A DNA stretch of 64,000 bases, taken from positions 50,673,196 to 50,737,195 of the forward strand of contig JARZZO010000013.1 in NCBI GenBank assembly GCA_030544215.1, written 5' to 3'. The notes below the pieces were generated by a model. It was not told where the DNA came from. It did no database searches and saw only the letters and a program-made list of their open reading frames with translations. Both the position numbers and the translations under genes were made by a program. This document shows positions 52,701-61,256 of this stretch, piece after piece; position 1 is the stretch's first letter; each line of letters opens with the position of its first letter. Source of the stretch: Zantedeschia hybrid cultivar (taxonomy: Eukaryota > Streptophyta > Magnoliopsida > Alismatales > Araceae).

Positions 52701-55700
52701 TAACTTATAGTGAGTGCTCATTCGGGATCTCCTCCTCCACAGTCTCCCTAACAACTAGGGCATAGATCGGGTCACTCTCAGCACACTCGCGCTCTAACTC
52801 CCTCACACTGATCAACTGTAAGTTGTAGATGTTGGCTCTCTAAGGATAGAAACCTTTTGCATGGGAGTGCTACTTGATTGAGTCGAGTAAGAGGTAGCAA
52901 GAGTGCTCGACTGGATCGTGCTAGGTATAGCTGGGGTACTACATGAAGCACTAGAAGTAGCAAGTGCTAGACTGAGTGGACTCCTGCTGAGTAGATGCTT
53001 ATGGTCGGAAGGGATGCAAAATGATGCGGTGAGCGCCAAACTGAAATACACAGGTATTGGACCGACCATAAGAATTGCATCCACATCATAAATCCATAAT
53101 ATGCCTAAGATAATGCTCCCAACCTCTACAAGAAAAATATTACACCATATGAGGTCCTCATAAAAAGGAAAGTGAATCAAGACGAAACATTTTGTTCGAA
53201 TGGGAGTGGACGCCGAGTCCACCCAGGACATACGATACGGACTCGGATGATCCACAGGAGTCAAGCCAAGGAATGCAACTGTACTCGTCATGGATGGCAG
53301 TACCGGCCGATACCGGTACGTACCGGCATCGGCCGGTACCGGTACCCGATACATGTAAAGGGTATCGGCCAATACCGGCCGATACTGGGTTGGTACCGGC
53401 CGGTACGTACCGGTACCAGTACCCACCGATACGGGTACCGGTACCGGTACTGCCATCCCTGGTACTCGTGAAGATTGCATTAATGTAACTCCCACTATCA
53501 ATGATCACCTTGCACACCTTGCCATTATGTTTAAAATAACTATGAAAGATCACATTATTACGCCAATCATCACTCACCTTGGGCTGGGTCAAAAATGCAA
53601 CGGACCACGCCTAACCTCCCTCCTTCTGGAAGGTCCTTGATATCCTCTACTCGATAATACTCTCTCTGAATACAGCCAACCACATCAACATCTTCTAAAA
53701 CTTATTGGCCATATCCTCACATGCCTCACCTCCTCAGTGACTGGCGGGGGCTCCTCAATCTCTGTGCCGTCTAGGGTCAATGCCCGAGTAGGATAGCGAG
53801 ATGCGTAATGGCCATACCTATTGCACCGGAAGCATTGAGTATGCGGACCAACAACAGAGGGCTCACCAGTCATGGGAGCCTTTCCCTTACCCTCCCGTCG
53901 GATTAGTGAAGCTGCTACTTGGGGGCAAGCAGGAGGGGTAGGAAGTGGTAATGGCTACTCCCGGACGGGAAAATAAGGTCTAGGAGTAGGTACCTCCCGA
54001 CAAGTTGGCTCTGAGGGTCTAATCATATGTCCTCTATGTGGGTAGGCAAGTCCACCTTAAGGGTCAAAAGGGCGCGAAAAAGAAGGCCTCGGATGATAGA
54101 AGGACTCACTTTCAATCTCAAGCTGCTCAACCTCTAGTGCCACTTGATAGGCAAACTCTAACGTACGCACATCCCTCTTGAACAACTCACGTTGGTAAAC
54201 TAGACGTAGACCCTTCCAAAGCGTGAAAGGGTCATCACACTCTCCACACGAATACCACATCTCAAAAGGTAAATATCGAACTCAAAAATGTACTCAGCCA
54301 CGGTACGATTTCCCTAGGTGAGGCTCTGCCACTTATTAATAAGACGATGACAATATGTGGCAGGAAGGTACTTCTCACAAAATTTCACCTTCATCTCATC
54401 CCATGTCTCTACGGGCTCTTAATATCACTGCTTGAGGAGGGCTTCCACATTAGACCATAAGGTCTTAACTTGGCCCAACAGCTTCATCTTGGAAAATCAA
54501 ACCTGTCGACCATCAGACATCTCATACCAAAAGTAAACATGCCAGCCTCCCAATCCAAGTAGATCTGAGGATCCAAAGTTCCGTCAAAGGTAGGAGCATC
54601 CACCTTCACATTCTTGATGACCTAATAATCTAAATCCTCGTGATCACAATAGGGCCTACATTCGTACTCATAGTCTCAGGCGGGGTAATCAGGGCGGGGA
54701 CCTCTCCATGCTAGCGAAACTCTCTGAAACCCATCATCAACCGCCTCAAACAGATCATCCTCATAATCAGGTCGGCAACCCCTCCTATCATCATAGCGAG
54801 CGACACGAATGGTTGGGGGAGATGAGAGTGACTGGTGCTCAATGACTCTCACAGGCTCTAGATTTTGGGCTCACACATGCTCTAGATTTTGAGTTCTCAC
54901 AGGCTCTTGAGGACCTTGAGGGACTCTCTCTAAAGCAGTGACTCAGTCAGTTACACCCTGAATCGAATGATCAGTTTGAGTCATTCTATCATGAATTGTC
55001 TTGAGCGATCCCTCTACATGATCAAAGCGCTGGTTCAATTGATCCAATGTATTACTGAGTTCACGTATCATGTCGGACAAGTCAAGACCACTATGGACTC
55101 TAGCTCCAATTTAAGAACCTGCGGCAGAATCTACGGAGGACCTAGACATGACTGCAGATGGATGGTAATCAGTACCACTACGCGTGGGCATGCAAACAAT
55201 TAAACCTCAAATAAGACTCTTAATTGACTCCCTAGACAAGTAAAACATGACTTTGATACCAGAAAAGATGATGCGGGATGGCTAACGAAACTAACAGACT
55301 CACTAACAGGAGTAGAGATCAATAGCAAGCAATATAAAAATAAGTAGATGCAACCTAATCGTACAATTGTAAAAAGTTGGACAATTACGCCAAATAATAG
55401 AAGATAGCTAAGTAAATTGTCCCTCTCACGATGAGGAAACATAGGACCATTGACAGTTGAAGAACTATAGCAAGTCTAAGGTATTAGAATCACCCCAAAG
55501 TTTGGAACTCGGGATAGGGGTATTGCACTCTCAAACCAGCAGTGATAATGTATCATGGGCTAGGTATCCTACCTCATAAGTCAGCGACATATGAAAGCAA
55601 ATATAAAAAAAACAAAGCTATAACGGAAGGGATTAACACGTACCTCCACGCTGGTGCGTGGGAGAAGTCCTCCCGGTGCGCATGTAACACCCTTAAAGTA

Positions 55701-58700
55701 CAATAAAATAAGGCCCACTCCTTGCAGGGAGGTAAAAGGCAACAAATAAACAATAAAAAAAATCTGAGGTAATGTTCATGGCAGTTGACGGGCCACGGAG
55801 GAAATGTACTCCATTAAGAAGATGCATTAGAAAGCGTACCACAAAATCAAAGGCGACAGATGCTAGAACGCAAATCGAGGCAGCTAACGTGATCCTTAGG
55901 ATGCAAGAATGTGTGACCTAGGTATACGTGTAGAGATGGCATGTAAAACAAGGTGCAATCAGGGCAGCACCATACTGGATTTGGGTCGGCCTTGTCGAGA
56001 TGAAACCAACGGTGTAGATGGTATACGAATCGCAGCTCGGACAGGCTCGAAACGAGGGTCGTTGCACTACCTGGTGCACCACAACGGACCAGGGACCTGG
56101 CTCATACCTGACAACACCTTGGCTCGAACCAGGGTTGCACCATCATGTAGCAATTGAGTCAAACCAGTACACCCAAAAGGTGGCTCGAACCTGTCAATTA
56201 ACAAGGCTGAGATCAGGTTATCAATGGCAGCAAGATGGCTCGGGCCTAGCCAGGACCTAAACCAAGTCAACTTGGTTTGACCAAGTTGGTTTACAGGGTC
56301 ACGTTCTGCCCCCCTTCCTCCTCTTTTAACCCTAACACAAGGGACATCAAGAAAGAGGGGGAAGAGATGGCGGCGACTGCAAGCTGGGGCAGCAGCGGTA
56401 GCCAGCACCGGCGATGGCAGCTGCGGAGGAGGGTGGCGGCAGCGCAGCGGCAGTGGCAATCACAGACAGCGGCCGCTATAGGTGCTAGCAGTGGTAGTGG
56501 CAGCGGTGGCGGGGGTTGGTAGCAGTGGCACTCAAGGAATTCTGGATCGGATCGGGTCCCCGAATCGGGACCCTCCGATCCCGATTAGAATCGGGATCGG
56601 GTCGGCCAGAATCGGCCGAATCGAGACCTGCCGATCTCGATCTTCGGCCGATTCTGCATTCCATGGTGGCACTAGCGCCAGTAGGGGCCGGCAATGGCGG
56701 CGGCGGTGCCAACAGGCGTCGACGTCCTCTTCTCTGCCCTCTTTTTTTTCTGTTATGTTCTTCTTATTCTAAACTGCCCGATGGGCCCGAGAGAGAGAGA
56801 GAGAAGGGGTCAGGCTGCAGTAGGGAATCTATCGGCGTCGCACCGGCAAGGTGAGGCTTTCCGCGTCACACCGGCGGTGGCTTCGTCGCAGAGGCTCGCA
56901 CGAACGCAAGGTAATTTTTTTTCAAATATTCATACATTAATTTCTAAGCAAATAGTACAATAATATATATAGATCTTCCTCTAAAATCCTACTCAAACTC
57001 AAACAAGCAATCCAATTCTATCTCCTATCTATCTAATCCGACTCTATCAACTAAGATGATAATTAGTGTGAAAAATCGCACTAAAAAATCCAGAAAATAC
57101 AAAAAAGAAAACACCAAGTGGCCATAAATGGTCATGTGTATGCTTAAATCGAGCTATGATGGATTCTTAATAAGCTGCAATATCTTTGAATCACGATGAG
57201 TTTAAAAGGTTTTCTTAAAGAATACTTAAAAGACAAAAGATACGGATCGCGTGGACACATCATATTAAAGTATATCTTTTAAGGCTTTACCATGTCTCCT
57301 ACGACCTTTAAGGATCCTAAGAGGAATGACATTGCCAGATCATGCAAAAGGCATATCTTCTAAGTATTCTCTAAGGATTCCTAAAGGAAATGATGTAAAT
57401 ATATTACGCTACACGTGTCCTTAAAGAATCTCTCAAAGATTCCAAGACATTTAAAGGATCATGAATGGCTCATTCCAAGAGTTATTTCATAAATTGACAT
57501 GTTAGTGCACGATTTTCAAAAGGGCATCACCGGATGGTTAATCAAGGGTTGACAATCATTGATTGGAGTAATTAACACTGACCGAGGTCAGTAGGGAAAG
57601 GTCGAACTTACAGATCAACTCTTGATCCAAATTTTTAGACTTCCTGAGGACTAATCCCAAGTTCTTAAAGTCTAACAAAATGAATAAAAAAGAAAACATC
57701 CCCACGAAGTCTTAACAACCTGGCAACATATTATAATAAACATCTTGATGACATTGCAAAGGATGATAAAGTAAGACCTCTCTCTCTCTCTCTCTCTCTC
57801 TCTTTGAAAGCATCAAAAACACTAATCTCTATTTTTGAACCATAAAATGCACCATCCCCTTCATTTATGTGGGGAAAAAGAATAAAAAAACCTGATGAGA
57901 AAATGTCTTTCAACAGAACATGAGACAAAGAAAAGTTGACATAATAAAATAAAAGTCTTCACAACCTTACGACATGTTATAATAAACGTCTTGATGACAT
58001 TGCAAAAGATGATAAAATAAGACATGCAACACACATTTGAATGGATAATAGCTCATGAAACATAGAATTCTGAACAAAATCCCTTGTATCGCGATCTCTC
58101 TCACTCTCTCTCTCTCACACCCTTCAAGTTTTAAAGCATTGAAACCACTAATCTCTATTTTTGAACCATAAAATGCACCATCCCCTTTAATTTATGTGTG
58201 CAAAAAAAAAAATATATGATGAGAAGATGTCTTCAATAGAATCTGAGACAAAGAAAAGTCAACATGATATAATGAAATTCTTAATGACCTAGCAACATAC
58301 TATAAAAGAAGCGATGCAACACATATATTTGAATGGATAATAACACATGGAACCTAGAATTCTGAACAAAATCCCTTTGTATCCCAATCACCAGAAATTT
58401 TGTGAACCAGCTTTTAGACGGTGAGCCCTGAAAAATAAACTCAGATTTCCTAGTCCCTCGATTCCCCCTGCCCACCCCAGTTGACGAAGGACATTACAGA
58501 AATGACCATCATATTCTAATGGCTTCAAATGGAAATCAACACAAGTGGTATGTCTGAGATAAATTTATGACAACAATGGTATATAAGATATTAGACAAGT
58601 AAGAGAGGTAAATATGAAAGTCTCATTATAATAAGGTATTTATGAAATTAATCCAAAAATGACTCATCCAAACGTATTGTGGGAATACAGAATAACTCTT

Positions 58701-58891
58701 TATGAGGAACCAATTATTTTGAAGAAAGAGGAAAGAAAAAAAATGTCAATACAAAGTTCAGGTGGGAAGATGGTTAGAAGAATCAAATGCTTAGTTACCT
58801 GCCATGGCTTCCCGAATTCATTCAGTGCCTCCAAAAGAGCTGACTCAGCCTTTTCCCAGGTTTCTCTTTCTCCCAAATATTTCTCAGGCCG
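35216..58891 (-). CDS. Threonyl-tRNA synthetase, C-terminal part (6 exons, 5' end missing from window)
   Basis: ThrRS attaches threonine to tRNA-Thr. Exons (minus) are 58891-58799, 38672-38580, 38505-38284, 37576-37505, 36070-35999 and 35311-35216, all GT/AG and all phase 0, giving 215 codons plus TAA. The order matches cytosolic-type plant ThrRS. It runs RPEKYLGERETWEKAE, then INEGDGAFYGPKIDISVFD (catalytic core), then LDFQLPRCFDLTYSGEDEAK with class II motif 3 (RPVMIHRAILGSVERMLAIL, including the zinc-binding His), then PFWLSPRQAIVCPV, VRDQIHQAGYYVDADITDRK and YNYILVVGEKEANTGQ of the anticodon-binding domain. TGS/editing domains and motifs 1 and 2 would lie beyond 58.9 kb and were not found up to 64 kb, so they are off-window or lost. 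The exon 58799-58891 to 38580-38672 intron is 20.1 kb and filled by nested transposons. The CDS as seen is unbroken, so it is probably still functional. Confidence 0.88.
36773..36965. mobile_element. hAT MITE, 193 bp, GTACCGG-rich palindrome
   Basis: The left end CAGGGATGGCAGTACCGG and the right end, read inverted, CATGGATGGCAGTACCGG are 17/18 identical. It is flanked by perfect 8-bp repeats GTAACTGC (36765-36772 and 36966-36973), the hAT signature. The interior is almost entirely GTACCGG/CCGGTAC and CGGCCGGTATCGG motifs. It sits in a ThrRS intron. Confidence 0.9.
37690..37903 (+). mobile_element. Retroposon 3' end with oligo-A tail
   Basis: Ends caatgaaatgtgacttcatg, then tcaccttcc and an A run (37892-37903). 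It resembles the tail at 6430-6502 and so belongs to the same retroposon family. It lies in a ThrRS intron; the 5' end is undefined. Confidence 0.4.
38917..38967 (-). pseudogene. Decayed copy A of the ThrRS INEGDGAFYG exon
   Basis: The minus-strand reading gives NEGDGAFYGSKI and then diverges. Compared with the working exon (38580-38672), the acceptor CAG is replaced by CAC, and the donor half is gone, replaced by a CT/GA microsatellite tract further left (38881-38893). It lies about 0.29 kb from the working exon. Confidence 0.8.
39357..39377. repeat. (CAG)n trinucleotide tract in a CAG/CAA-rich region
   Basis: Uninterrupted CAG units lie within a broader CAG/AAC-rich stretch (39230-39420). 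Confidence 0.9.
39562..39730 (+). repeat. Left arm of a ~170-bp inverted repeat in the outer element
   Basis: Shares, in inverted orientation with 57516-57684, blocks such as GATTAG.CCTCA, CACTGACCTC, GGTCAGTGTTAATTAC and CAACCCTTGATTAACC (matches allow scattered differences). The partner arm lies near the right end of the same insertion. Confidence 0.75.
39900..40580 (+). repeat. Irregular tandem array of GGGTATTTTGGTAATTTT-like units
   Basis: At least seven diverged units (ggagggtataagggtatt, aagggtattttggtaatttt, gagggtattttggtaatttt, ggagggtattttgggcac, gagggtatttttgtaattt and so on) are interleaved with ttttactgatttttactga motifs. No coding signal. Confidence 0.7.
41040..41960. repeat. 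CCACCGGTGGGGG-rich low-complexity region
   Basis: The palindromic core ACCGGT flanked by G and C runs recurs about ten times, with GA microsatellites between. A 20-bp C run lies at 41233-41252. Overlapping ORFs here are composition artefacts. Confidence 0.8.
42094..42277 (+). promoter_or_regulatory. Candidate TATA box and polyadenylation signal of the outer LTR
   Basis: TATAAAT (42094-42100) lies in cctcaccactataaattccc, and AATAAA (42272-42277) follows about 175 bp downstream. This spacing would suit the R region of an LTR in plus orientation. The assignment is inference from motifs only. Confidence 0.3.
42285..42500 (+). repeat. Six-unit tandem array of short hairpins (~35-44 bp units)
   Basis: Units ggttcattcatatggtttga + atgacc are repeated with variation at about 42286, 42331, 42371, 42403, 42438 and 42472. 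In each, TTCAtTCATA/tTTGAATGA arms can pair. The array directly follows the candidate polyadenylation signal. Confidence 0.7.
42609..42775. repeat. Left copy of a direct repeat exactly flanking the gypsy element (167 bp)
   Basis: Runs from TGTGCATACTTAAATCGAGC to CCTTTAAGGAT and stops precisely at the first base of the left LTR (TGATG at 42776). The right copy starts precisely after the right LTR (57135). The left copy lacks an internal segment around gcgtggacac. Confidence 0.85.
43256..46825 (-). pseudogene. hAT transposase with BED zinc finger, broken
   Basis: It starts at the ATG at 46825 (MAEQDVEQHG). The N-terminal BED-type finger reads VKCNWCGKEMGGGIYRLKNH (about 46730-46670). The middle region has the typical HHLYWVPCTTHSIDLMMEDI block (about 45680). 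The C-terminal hAT dimerisation region (about 44413-44640) shows WW, NPLAYVAVR and LSQTTSSSQCERNWS. A poly-Asp tract and ADYGPP..YESDDEGSQM end the frame at the TGA 43256-43258. In-frame stops occur at about 46502, 45740, 45461 (with a frameshift between about 45540 and 45450), 44413, 44228 and 43570; all but one are TAG. Short introns may lie between 44650 and 45110. The protein is not expected to be functional. Confidence 0.88.
46871..47635. repeat. Five tandem ~153-bp units, each with a GTTCAATTGAG hairpin
   Basis: The motif aacaagttcaattgagt recurs at about 46869, 47021, 47174, 47327 and 47480, a spacing of 152-153 bp. Each unit contains the inverted pair gttcaattgagt and actcaattgaac separated by 7-10 bases, followed by ttaatYacactaatcatac and a ttaatgcaaaaaaat tract. 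It lies between the transposase start and the right end of the hAT element. Confidence 0.92.
53289..53461. mobile_element. hAT MITE, 173 bp, GTACCGG-rich, inside gypsy protease
   Basis: The ends CATGGATGGCAGTACCGG and, inverted, CAGGGATGGCAGTACCGG match the 36773-36965 element. It is flanked by perfect 8-bp repeats GTACTCGT (53281-53288 and 53462-53469). It interrupts the protease frame just after the DSG motif. Confidence 0.93.
55246..55261 (-). other. Primer-binding site, initiator tRNA-Met type
   Basis: The minus strand reads TGGTATCAAAGTCATG, matching the TGGTATCAGAGC start used by tRNA-iMet primers, 7 bp internal to the right LTR edge at 55269. This fixes the orientation of the gypsy element as minus. 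Confidence 0.85.
56533..56665. mobile_element. 133-bp hAT MITE related to the 5.1-kb element
   Basis: It begins CAAGGAATTCTGGATCGG and ends, inverted, CATGGAATGCAGAATCGGCC. Perfect 8-bp target duplications GTGGCACT flank it (56525-56532 and 56666-56673). Its first about 70 bp align with the left end of the 42918-48050 element (CAAGGAATTC, CGAATCGGGACC, CGATCCCGA). The left LTR at about 49200 shows the empty site. Confidence 0.93.
57135..57315. repeat. Right copy of the direct repeat flanking the gypsy element (181 bp)
   Basis: It starts at the first base after the right LTR (TGTGTATGCTTAAATCGAGC) and ends ACCTTTAAGGAT, where the left copy also ends. It keeps gcgtggacac, which is absent from the left copy. 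Confidence 0.85.
57516..57684 (-). repeat. Right arm of the ~170-bp inverted repeat in the outer element
   Basis: Partner of 39562-39730. Its outer edge lies about 20 bp from the right end of the AAGTC-flanked insertion, whereas the left arm lies about 520 bp inside, so the arms are not symmetric. Confidence 0.75.
57803..57873 (-). pseudogene. Decayed copy B of the ThrRS INEGDGAFYG exon
   Basis: The minus strand reads INEGDGAFYGSKIEISVFDAF and then runs into GA repeats where the working exon continues KRKFQCATLQ. The acceptor AG is lost (ccccac before ATAAATG) and no donor remains. A (CT)n tract at 57779-57802 marks the truncation. Confidence 0.85.
58127..58195 (-). pseudogene. Decayed copy C of the ThrRS INEGDGAFYG exon
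   Basis: The minus strand reads GDGAFYGSKIEIS followed by diverged residues, with an extra base or so near GGGGATGG. The acceptor is again CAC instead of CAG, and the donor half is replaced by sequence leading to a CT tract (58096-58115). It is about 0.32 kb from copy B, matching the unit length of the array. Confidence 0.8.
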
Positions 58892-60615
58892 CTGAGATTC
58901 ATAAGTTATTTCAAAATAAAGAACATTTAGATCTCATTTGACAATCTCATAACATGATCTATGACGAGGAATTAACATTTAAAAACATGGTAGAAAACAG
59001 AAAAGGGAAGCATATAAAAGTTAAAGCCTATCATATTCATATTCAGCAACTGAAACTAGAGCCTGACACTGTTCTAAAAGAGTGACAGTTTAGCTTCCCT
59101 AGGATATTGTTGAGCTTATGTGAACCTTAGCCTAACGGGGTAGAGAAACAGAAAAAGTAAGCACATAAAAAGTTACAAGACCCTATTCTATTCAGTAACT
59201 GAAACTAGAGCCTGACTCTTTTCAAAAAAGAGTGAGAGTTCAGCTTCCCTCGTACACCCTGTTAAGTTTTTGTCAACCTTAGCCACCTACAAATCTCGAA
59301 CCATGTCCAAACATTTCTGATTGACAACTTCATGTGGCCCTTTTTTTATTACATGTCCACAACATATCTCTTGCACATCAGGCCACTGTTTTGGTTAAAA
59401 AAATGTATCCAAACCCAGCAAACTACGAAACCTTAATTGGATCTGTTAGAAGCAGGTACTTATGCTGTCTCCATTAAGTCACAGTACCTCATAAGTCGAC
59501 TCAAGTTTGTCAAATTCATTTACAAATGATTCTTGGCGTCCCATAAGAAATGTCCCATGCAACTAAAATTAAGAGTGCACAAAAACACTGCTCAATAGTT
59601 CAACCTCGGGCTAATAATGTCTTAAATCAGCAATGTTACGTTAATGACTTTTGAGGCATTTTAGGACACTTATGTAATTGCTAGTGGCAGGTTTTTATTA
59701 TCATTGCATCCCATGAGAGTGAATGCAAATGGAATCTGCTACACTGGATTGAATTACCATTCTAACGGCTTACAGCATGTTATAATCAATGATGATATAG
59801 AAGTGAGGTCATTTACTTAAACCATATATATGTCATGATAATAAGAATTACTACCATTCATCAATCATATTGATAATTTCAAGTACATGCAACTGAAAGC
59901 ATGGATGAGAGCGACTAGATCAAATGGCTTGCTGAAAAGATAAACATCATTGACACTGTCTTCCACCATAAAGATGTGGTAACTGATGAGATGGGTCTTT
60001 CATGGCTTCTTCAAGAGATGCTTCTTTATGACAATGGAGTCAGCCATTGCCCCATCTCTGCCGAAATCTGATGCCCTAGAAGCTCTCCATCCTCAAGAGA
60101 GCCCTTCACATGCGTAGAGAGGGAGGGGATTCAGGGGAATGGTATAGTAAGAGGAACGGGCGAGTAGACCCCATTGTGCAAATGTTAGCCCATACGTGTT
60201 TGTCCACTATGCATGATCGTCCATGTGAACGTTCATCCTAGCAGGTATTGTCCACCATGCATCACAGTCTTATGCAAAGGTTTGGAGCTAGGTGACCAAT
60301 CGAGCAAAGGGGAGGTAGCTGTTCCTCATCGTTCAAAAACAAGAGAAGCTGATGGCTGTTGCACAGAAGGGGTTGCCTGGCTACCCATGGCATGGTGTGC
60401 AGAGGGGAGTGAAGTTTGATATCGACCCCGACTAATAGGGAGGTTGTCCCGACACTCAACATATAGGGGGTGTGGCCCCAATTGGAACATGTTGAGAGGG
60501 GGACAAGTGTAGAAGGGTACCAGATGAAGTCCCTGCGGCATACTGACCCTAGTTTCCCGCATACAATAGCTGGCAAGCTGGTTGAGGGAAGCCAGCCCTC
60601 AAATGCACAAAAGGG

Positions 60616-60642
60616 TGGGGGTGGTGGTGGTGGTGGTGGTGG
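60616..60642. repeat. (GGT)n trinucleotide tract
   Basis: About nine GGT units seen directly, embedded in a G-rich stretch. Confidence 0.9.
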
Positions 60643-61029
60643 GGAGGGGGTGTGGAGGGGGAGCCTCAATTGCCCTAGATCAAGTGCCCCTCTGTAGGGA
60701 CGGGGCACCTCCAATTGCATTGCAGCTGATTGATTGGAGAACGGACCCAGGGGTTGGGAGATAGTAGTGGGAAAGAATAGACCATGGACAGTGAAAAGTG
60801 ACTGGGCAGCCCTAATACAATGAATCTGAAATTGGATCAGGTGGCTGAAAATTGAAGGAACAGTTTCTGCTTGTGGAGTTTATTCAACCATTACATACGC
60901 AGATGCTAATTTTTGGATTAGTCAATCTTCTAGTATGCGAGTGCAGCTGCTTTAGAGGATTTTTGTATTTCAATGAAGTCAGAAATTCCTGCAGGAAAGG
61001 TTTGGGGGTTGGACTGTCTCAGAGTAGTT

Positions 61030-61256
61030 TTTTTTTTTTTTTTGAAACGGGTCAGTGCCTGTGGGAAATCCCAACAGAGGTCCAAGTATACAGCCAGAGC
61101 TAGAGGCTAAGGGAAGCTCCCATGCCAGACACCCAAGTATATCAGGCAAACTGCCCAGCACCCGAGGAGGGACAATGTACTGGGTAACTACTCCGGGGCA
61201 AAATAGGGACTTGAACTGAAGGCTGGGGCCTATCACTACGCTACTCACCTGCCCCC
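61030..61256 (-). mobile_element. tRNA-derived SINE with 16-bp target duplication
   Basis: Perfect direct repeats CTGTCTCAGAGTAGTT flank it (61014-61029 and 61257-61272). On the minus strand it begins GGGGGGCAGGTGAG. A pol III A box TAGCGTAGTGATAGG lies at 61243-61229 and a B box GTTCAAGTCCC at 61216-61206. It ends in an A run. Length, internal promoter, tail and target duplication all fit a SINE. Confidence 0.93.

Larger units (their letters stand above)
49774..55268 (-). pseudogene. Ty3/gypsy gag-pol remnants
   Basis: Minus strand, in order. Gag (54260-54057: FKRDVRTLEFAYQVALEVEQ). Zinc knuckle at about 53845 (CFRCNRYGHYASRYP), whose last Cys is replaced. Protease motif IIDSG at about 53500, split by a MITE. 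RT (52450-52030: LYEWLVMSFGL and YFNDILIYS), in which an active-site Asp is Asn. RNase H-connection region (51881-51696). Integrase (51043-50609: VVVDMFSKMAHF, IIYDRGVQF and HPYTDGQTEIVNRS). A C-terminal segment with LKPRGAGPFKILKQIGPNAY-type sequence (about 50360-50250). Many in-frame TAG codons and frameshifts separate the pieces. No intact polyprotein remains. Confidence 0.88.
42776..57134 (-). mobile_element. Ty3/gypsy LTR retrotransposon (decayed, with three nested hAT insertions)
   Basis: The left LTR is 42776-49773, interrupted by a 5.1-kb hAT element; the right LTR is 55269-57134. Both begin TGATGYGGGAYGGCTAACGA and end ATGG..CA on the plus strand. On the minus strand the order is right LTR, tRNA-iMet primer-binding site, gag, protease, RT/RNase H, integrase, left LTR. 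The PR-RT-RH-INT order identifies Ty3/gypsy. By eye, roughly one base in six or seven differs between the LTRs over the first 140 bp, mostly transitions, so the insertion is old. The expected 5-bp target duplication is replaced by a 167/181-bp flanking direct repeat. Confidence 0.9.
39044..57706 (+). mobile_element. Outer composite insertion flanked by AAGTC, probably a solo LTR carrying nested elements
   Basis: The intron repeat unit around it is broken exactly at 39043 and resumes at 57707, with AAGTC on both sides (39039-39043 and 57707-57711). The ends are TGTTGGACAG and CATCCCCACG (a CA-type end degraded to CG). Without the gypsy element inside it the length is about 4.3 kb. A TATA-like TATAAAT at 42094 and AATAAA at 42272 on the plus strand would fit promoter and polyadenylation signals of a long LTR. 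No retroelement protein belongs to the outer element. Alternatives are a large retrotransposon derivative or an unusual DNA element, because inverted repeats lie near both ends. Confidence 0.55.

Noticed and set aside
59488..59571. Minus-strand 84-bp open segment reading LHGTFLMGRQESFVNEFDKL.. between an AG and a GT, next to the ThrRS exons
   Set aside because: It is phase-compatible, but it does not resemble the ThrRS sequence expected before RPEKYLG or any family I recognise. A chance open segment is the simpler view.
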